NCBI GenBank assembly: GCA_025201375.1
Contig: JAIWZP010000001.1
Span: forward strand, 682,001-746,000
Length of the DNA: 64,000 nucleotides
Reading direction: 5' to 3'
DNA from: Gongronella butleri
Lineage: Eukaryota; Mucoromycota; Mucoromycetes; Mucorales; Cunninghamellaceae
Shown: positions 60,224-64,000 of the stretch, piece by piece
How positions within the stretch are numbered: the first letter of the stretch is position 1
Layout of the letters: each line of letters begins with the position of its first letter
Translations under genes and position numbers: made by a program
The notes under the pieces: generated by a model
Database searches by the model: none
The model's input: the letters and a program-made list of their open reading frames with translations, nothing else
What the model was told of the DNA's origin: nothing

Positions 60224-60845
60224 CCTCAATCATCGTCTTTTTACGAGAATTCATCGATTTCTTTCTTTTTTTCATTTTTTTTTTCAAGGGTTACGCGCGA
60301 GCCGCGAGGCCGGGTATTGGCTGCCAGAGCAGGAATACGAGGTGCTGGGCGATACCATGTCGGGAGTGACGCACGGGCCGCAGCGCGGCCGTGAGCGCTT
60401 GGCAAAACACGACGCGCCGTTTTTCACGGACCGCGTACGCTTTTATTTCGATAATTTCACCGACCTGGACGACCACCAGCACGCGATAGCCAAGCGTGGT
60501 GGCGGACGCAGCAGTAAAAAGGCTAAATTAGCATCAGACGAGCCAATGCCATCGCAACTTCCGCCGCCAACACCAAATGACCAAGATATCCCGGTGCCCG
60601 CGCCCGCGCCCACAATCATGGAGCGCAAAAAGACACTCATGAGGCTCGTGCAGGCCGGTGGCGCGGCCGTGCTGGCTAAACACCTCATGCCGCCCAAACG
60701 CGACGCGCACACGTACCGCACCATTGTCATCCACCCGCACAAGATACCTCCCTCCAACAAGGGCTCCGCCGCGTGGAAACAACACGTCCAGGTCCGCGAC
60801 GACACGTGGCTCCTTGAACAAATCAGCCATTGCAGGCCAATTTAA
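58084..60845 (+). CDS. BRCA1/BARD1-like protein: RING, RanBP2-type zinc finger and two BRCT domains
   Basis: Six exons: 58084-58133, 58206-58262, 58344-59496, 59568-59894, 59964-60156 and 60289-60845, giving 778 aa. The RING spans residues 14-50, with CPLC, then ECGHSFCEHC and GACPKCKQPAY; the text after it (RHDHLHDALVKDVKWL) resembles BARD1. Residues about 60-420 are Ser/Pro-rich and disordered. A RanBP2-type finger follows exactly (WKCPHCRFVN, then CGIC). The tandem BRCT region covers about residues 510-778: SPDDMDFLHIFN, FVTHVITS, ILTGKWIVSMQWL, then EVLGDTMSGVTHGPQRGRE, which corresponds to the BRCA1 segment with EVRGD, HQGPKRARE. The second BRCT has RLVQAGGAAVLAKH, BARD1-like. There are no ankyrin repeats. 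Known: the family forms an E3 ubiquitin ligase for H2A in DNA-break repair. The A64 run lies in the fifth intron. Confidence 0.85.
60159..60222 (+). repeat. A64 homopolymer directly after a splice donor
   Basis: Uninterrupted A run of about 64 nt starting right after the GT of the fifth intron donor of the BARD1-like gene. It is the longest homopolymer in the window. Confidence 0.9.
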
Positions 60846-60981
60846 TAAAGCAATCTTGAAAAATAAAATAAAAAAGAGTAAAAACATAAGAAGCAAATCT
60901 CTCACTTTTTCCTCACGCCTGCCTCGTGTCTTTCATTCTTGTTTCATGAAAATTCCATTGCTTTTTTTTATTGTTCTGAAA

Positions 60982-62198
60982 CTAATAATACGAGTGATCA
61001 TGACCGCGCTGCTTGGATGCGTCCGTCAGCGGCACATATTGCACGCCCATGATCCTTTTTTCCTCCACGGTGCCGTCCGCGCGCTTGTCGTACAGCATGA
61101 TATGTTGCTCAAACGTACCAACAGGCACAAACAGCCTAGTAGGCCAAACGAAACAAAAATAAAAGTGAGAATTCAGCGACATGCGTCACTCTTTCAAACC
61201 AAAACAGACCTTCCTGGCTTTTTGAGCTGCTCAATCAGCTCGGTTGGTTTTTTGGACGATGCAGCCCCGACGTGACTATGATTATAAAAAGGATGAGCAT
61301 GCTAAAAAAGCACCTTTCCCTGTGCCCATTGTAATGCTTACATGCAATCATAAGGTGCGAGAGCCGGATAGCCAAGTCGTCCATCGCCGGTGACGAGCAC
61401 GACGCGCCCGTCCTCCTTGCACCAGTCCGGGTGGCTCTTTTCGACATTCAACTTGGACTGCGCCACCAGCTCCTCAATGTGATCAATGCCAACGGCCTTG
61501 CCATTTGGGCCGACAAGCTCGGCCATGCATGCTGTCAAGTAGCCAGAGCCAGAGCCAACATCGAGCGCTATAGGAGATGGGGGGAGGGAAATACGTTAAT
61601 TGCCTCTGTTTGCAAAGAATTGCCACAAATCTGGCGCGGCTCACCTGTCATTCCTGGCTGCAAGTATTCGGCAAGGTAGTCCAGCGCATATCCATGCATA
61701 TGCCTGCTCCAAAAACGAGGTCAAGAGCCAAACAGTGCAAAAAAAAACACGTGATTTGCCTTACGGTGCCGAGATGGTCACGCCAAAGCCAATGGACTGG
61801 GGTGAATCTTGGTACGGGGCAAACCTGCAATAGTCCCCCCTGCAACAATGCGCGAGTGGCGCGTCAGTTTCCGTTTGAAACACACATTGGGGCCGTTGCC
61901 CGGTCATTTGCTTGGCCACATCCCCGGAAGCGACCCGTTCATTACTTTTTTTTTTTTGTTTTCGTTCCCAAGTTTTACCTGTCGACGGCCTCCATGGCGC
62001 TTGCAACGCGCTTGTTTTTTACGATGCCGGCCTTGAATAAGTTGTTGACCAGCTCATAGTTCGTTTCTCCTGGATTTTAGACCATAAGTGAGCGTGCCTG
62101 CTAATGTCAACATATTCGTCGCCTCTTTTCTTTGCCATGGACGCTCTTTCACACCATAATTTTAGTGTTTAAATTATACCTGAGCATCTCCAAGACAT
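60982..62198 (-). CDS. pcm1: Protein-L-isoaspartate O-methyltransferase
   Basis: Seven exons, start [14 protein letters not shown] at 62198 and stop at 60982; about 230 aa, the normal family length. Order of motifs: [20 protein letters not shown] (substrate-binding part before the SAM fold), [17 protein letters not shown] motif [29 protein letters not shown], and [14 protein letters not shown]. Near the C-terminus GVQYVPLTD is conserved. Known role: SAM-dependent methylation of isoaspartyl/D-aspartyl residues in aged proteins, restarting their repair, in the cytosol. Introns are short and use standard GT-AG, except that the first donor is GTATAA. Confidence 0.95.
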
Positions 62199-62736
62199 GT
62201 TAAAGCGATTCAGGTATAAAAAAAAAAAAAAAAGACACAGAAAGAAAGAGAGTGGGAAGAAACATTGTCGCAAAAGATCACGCTCCACATCCCTTTTTGT
62301 AGAGTTTCAGCTCCGCTCCGTTGCATGAATTAGGCGAAACAGGACCAGCCGATCACTTTGATTTGAACGTGCAGTCCATGCACCAAACTCAGGCGACGCG
62401 ACAGGTTCTTGCAGAGATCAAACAGGTTTTAACTTTAAAAACAACATTTTTGCGTGCACAAATAGGCAAGCGACAACCCCAAACAAGGCCGAATGGGAAA
62501 TGGCACGCTAGAAAGCCGGGTGGTCAAACCTCTTTGGGAGACGCACCAGTCGTGGAATAAGCAATGCATTTTTTTTTTCCCGTCTGCGGTCTCCGGTTCA
62601 TATGATACAAATATATGATATTGTACCCGCCGATCTCTATCAATTTTTTTGGACCTTTGACACTCACGAAGGTAACCATCATGTACAGGGTTTGAAATAA
62701 AAAGTGGGGAGTGGGCCATGATCACCAAGATTATTT
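62199..62736. other. Intergenic region without a recognisable gene
   Basis: Upstream of the methyltransferase and downstream of the right-edge gene, both minus. It has an A run at 62218-62233. No gene is supported. Confidence 0.5.
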
Positions 62737-64000
62737 TTATTGAGATTCTACAGTGATGATGATGGGTTGCACCTGCTGCCACTGCCGTTCTAGCACAGTG
62801 CGCGGCGCGCACCGGATCACTTGCACAAGCATGTCGTTTAGCGGCGAGGCAGGGACAAGGGTCACCAAGCGTGCCAGGCGGCGCATGATCTAATGTGTCG
62901 GGAAAATAAAAAAAGATAAATACGTCGTAAAATCATGTTCGACCGACCCCTCCCCCTATTTTTTTTTCCCTGGCGTACCTGCTGCTCGGCATCTGTGTCT
63001 GTGGCGAGGGCAAGACTGGTGGACAGGTAGTACCCCGTATCGGCCATGGCAAGGGACGCGTCGTTGAGGGCTACACCCGACCAGAGTGCAACGAGGCCCA
63101 TGTAGATTCCGCGCGCGGCGGCGTCCAATGTCACCGTCGACGTGTCCGTGTCGCTGTCCGCGGTGGCTGCAGCGACGATCAAGACGTCCAACAAGCGGAC
63201 GACCCATGAAAGGCGATTTTTGGCGTTTTGTGCCAGGGCATCGGCCATGACGGCCCAGACAGCGCTGTCAGCGGGCACAGACGCGAGCGCGCCAAGGGCG
63301 TCCGTCAATTTGCTGGGTTGAACGGTCAGCAAGGCCTGGATGCGCGCAGAAACGGTTGCGGATGACGACGAAACAGCGGCCAGCCATGCAGCAAGCGTCT
63401 TGCCTTGCAACAAGTCGTCGACGGAGCGCAGACTCACTGCAACGGCGAGACGCGACACGCGTAGCGACACTGCGCGCGACTCATCCGCCGAAAGAAGCGC
63501 GTCAGTCACATTGTCGCGCACCTTGTCTTGAATATCTCGCATCAGCAACCGCGCCGCTTCGTCTTTTGCAGGGCAGCACACGTGTTGCTGCAGCGTCGTC
63601 AGCCATTGCACCTGGAAACGTAACAAGAAAAAGATTAAAATCGTGAGCGGATCTGGATACAATTTTTTTTTTTTGCCTTGATTATACCTGATATTCCTCG
63701 GGCCAATGCCAGAACGAATGGCAATAGTGTAAAAGAATGGAGAGGGCGCGCACGGGCGACACCTGGATCTTGCGCATGACGGCGGCGGTGCCACGGCGCT
63801 GGAAGTCGCTGTCGTCGTTGTTTTTGCCAGCTGGGAGGCCGCTGAGAGCGAGCAATTTTCCCATGCCGGTGGGGGACACGATCGATTCCAAGAGCAGCGC
63901 AGGATACTTTGAATTGCTTGGGCTGGTGATGAAGCGGATGCGCGTGAGCTCCTGGAGCAGGTATTCGCTAAGGGATTGGGACGTCTGTGCGTGTTTGCTG
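62737..64000 (-). CDS. 3' part of an unidentified helix-rich protein, cut by the right edge
   Basis: Three exons are visible: beyond 64000 to 63688, 63611-62979, and 62889-62737 with the stop. They encode about 360 residues, largely Ala/Leu/Ser-rich helices (e.g. RALSILLHYCHSFWHWPEEY and LRLLDVLIVAAATA-like stretches), with no catalytic motif, membrane segment or signal I can name. The helical, low-Gly pattern suits an ARM/HEAT-type scaffold such as a nucleoporin or ribosome-biogenesis factor, but nothing decides among them. The start lies outside the window. Confidence 0.7.

Overview
The window looks like nuclear DNA of a filamentous, early-diverging fungus. The case rests on short spliceosomal introns (about 45-130 nt), a fungal wall enzyme (CRH-type GH16), a fungal class I myosin with an acidic tail, a GPC1-type acyltransferase, H2A.Z, and genes often missing from the best-known yeasts (PARN nuclease, a RING/BRCT protein of the BRCA1/BARD1 type). 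A Mucoromycota-like origin is my best guess; that is inference. Introns and intergenic DNA are full of A and T homopolymers, up to 64 nt long.

Layout. 0-4.6 kb: a gene cut by the left edge and a heat-shock-factor-type transcription factor. 4.6-10.3 kb: a large many-exon gene of unknown function, followed upstream by a decayed tandem copy of its own 5' part. 10.5-11.2 kb: a small single-pass membrane protein. 11.2-15.4 kb: a gene-free block with a higher-order tandem repeat (about 497 bp built from three monomers of about 166 bp) and a 695-bp foldback element with long inverted termini. 15.4-31 kb: a dense genic block with a basic/acidic low-complexity protein, the DNA glycosylase NTH1, a PHOSPHO-type phosphatase, DGAT2, GPC1, PARN, a glycolipid transfer protein and a NIPA magnesium transporter. 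31-37 kb: a second repeat-rich block with diverged repeats, a 200-bp inverted-repeat element and a 170-bp direct repeat. 37-64 kb: a small orphan gene, class I myosin, H2A.Z, a PPPDE-thioredoxin-PUL fusion protein, a small secreted cysteine-rich protein, an intronless NmrA-like reductase, an anillin-like PH protein, a CRH-type transglycosylase, the adenine DNA glycosylase MutY, a RING/RanBP2-zinc-finger/BRCT protein, protein-L-isoaspartate methyltransferase, and the 3' end of an unidentified gene.

Themes. Two base-excision glycosylases (NTH1, MutY) and a BRCA1/BARD1-like protein give a strong DNA-repair content, and MutY and the BARD1-like gene share a 184-bp divergent promoter. DGAT2 and GPC1, both acyltransferases of lipid storage and remodelling, are also divergent neighbours. 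Myosin I and H2A.Z share a 244-bp divergent promoter. Exon-intron structures were read by eye from splice signals, reading frame and family conservation. No search or alignment was run.
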